A DNA stretch of 64,000 nt from Siphonodentalium dalli. Lineage: Eukaryota; Mollusca; Scaphopoda; Gadilida; Siphonodentaliidae. The stretch lies in contig CP136067.1 of assembly GCA_032622095.1 (NCBI GenBank), forward strand, positions 61,948,893-62,012,892, in the 5' to 3' direction. The notes beneath the pieces are model-generated. The model was not told the origin of the DNA. It was given only the letters and a program-made list of their open reading frames with translations, and searched no databases. Shown piece by piece: positions 63,575 through 64,000 of the stretch. Numbering within the stretch: the first letter of the stretch is position 1; every line of letters begins with the position of its first letter. A program made the position numbers and the translations under genes.

Positions 63575-64000
63575 GTATAATTCAATTCAACATTAGAATA
63601 CCTTAAATACATTCTATTCTCCCTTAAATTTTAAGAAAAAAACATATTGAACTCATTTATAATGATAATGTGATTATGTCATCCCATTTATAACCATTTT
63701 GGCAGCCATCTCGCATCAAAGGCCATGAAATCTAGATAGCAAAGGATGAACTACTCACAACTACATGTATTCATTCAAACTATATCACTAGGTAACCTTA
63801 TTGCAGGAGTTTTAGGTTACTGATCAAATGCCCTATAATTGATGATTTACCTCAACATCTTTGTTATTCGGAAAATGTCTATTTTTCATTCTATGACCAA
63901 TATATTCCATCCAAAAAACCTTGCTAAGCACTCATGAGAGGAAGCACAAAGGTGCTAATCCTTTAAAGATGAAAATAATTCTATAGGTAGCACAATTTTT
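63575..64000 (-). repeat. Right arm of a large inverted repeat (cut by window end)
   Basis: Reverse complement of the 60500-60920 arm. Block order is preserved from 'caattcaacattagaat' (about 63579) to 'ctttaaagatgaaaat' (about 63962). The arm is still matching where the window stops, so its true end is not visible. Confidence 0.8.

Overview
The window looks like a gene-poor, AT-rich piece of a bilaterian invertebrate nuclear genome. A mollusc is my best guess, inferred from the style of the repeats (long arrays carrying 'ccaagatggctgc', 'gccataactc' and GGAC-rich phrases, plus many short terminal-inverted-repeat elements). I did not identify a species. One gene is clearly supported: a two-coding-exon C2H2 zinc-finger gene on the minus strand (coding 17691-20817). 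Nothing prokaryotic, viral or CRISPR-like was seen.

Layout. 1-2340: tandem-unit repeat family A. 2341-17690: mostly unremarkable noncoding DNA with a few miniature inverted-repeat elements (3211, 10890, 14040), a 106-nt near-perfect hairpin (15959) and an imperfect hairpin that probably lies in the gene's 3' UTR (17290). 17691-20860: the zinc-finger gene, an 821-aa nuclear protein with a long disordered N-terminus, three clustered C2H2 fingers, a Q/H-rich stretch, a CtBP-type AIDLSKK motif and a compact C-terminal CxxC/helical segment. A MITE sits 24 bp upstream of its 3' splice site, followed by a 43-bp minisatellite. 23640-33215: LINE tail, a 20-copy 35/41-bp minisatellite and repeat families B, C, A and D. 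33769-36278: LINE reverse-transcriptase remnant and a 1368-bp Mutator-like element with 103-bp terminal repeats. 36841-38590: families D, B and E. 40896-48755: TTAA-flanked MITE, SINE remnant, a 2.1-kb inverted-repeat element with a TTAA element nested in it, a fold-back TA element and a hAT-like element with a perfect 8-bp target duplication. 49785-50920: LINE 3' end and LINE ORF fragment. 56663-58900: families C and B. 60500-64000: two roughly 420-bp inverted arms, the right one cut by the window end.

How it fits together. The gene is probably a DNA-binding transcriptional regulator, plausibly a CtBP-recruiting repressor; its orthology was not recognised. Almost everything else is non-autonomous mobile DNA. 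No intact transposase or reverse transcriptase was found, so the elements must have been mobilised in trans. Several still have near-perfect termini or target-site duplications, so at least part of the insertion activity is recent.
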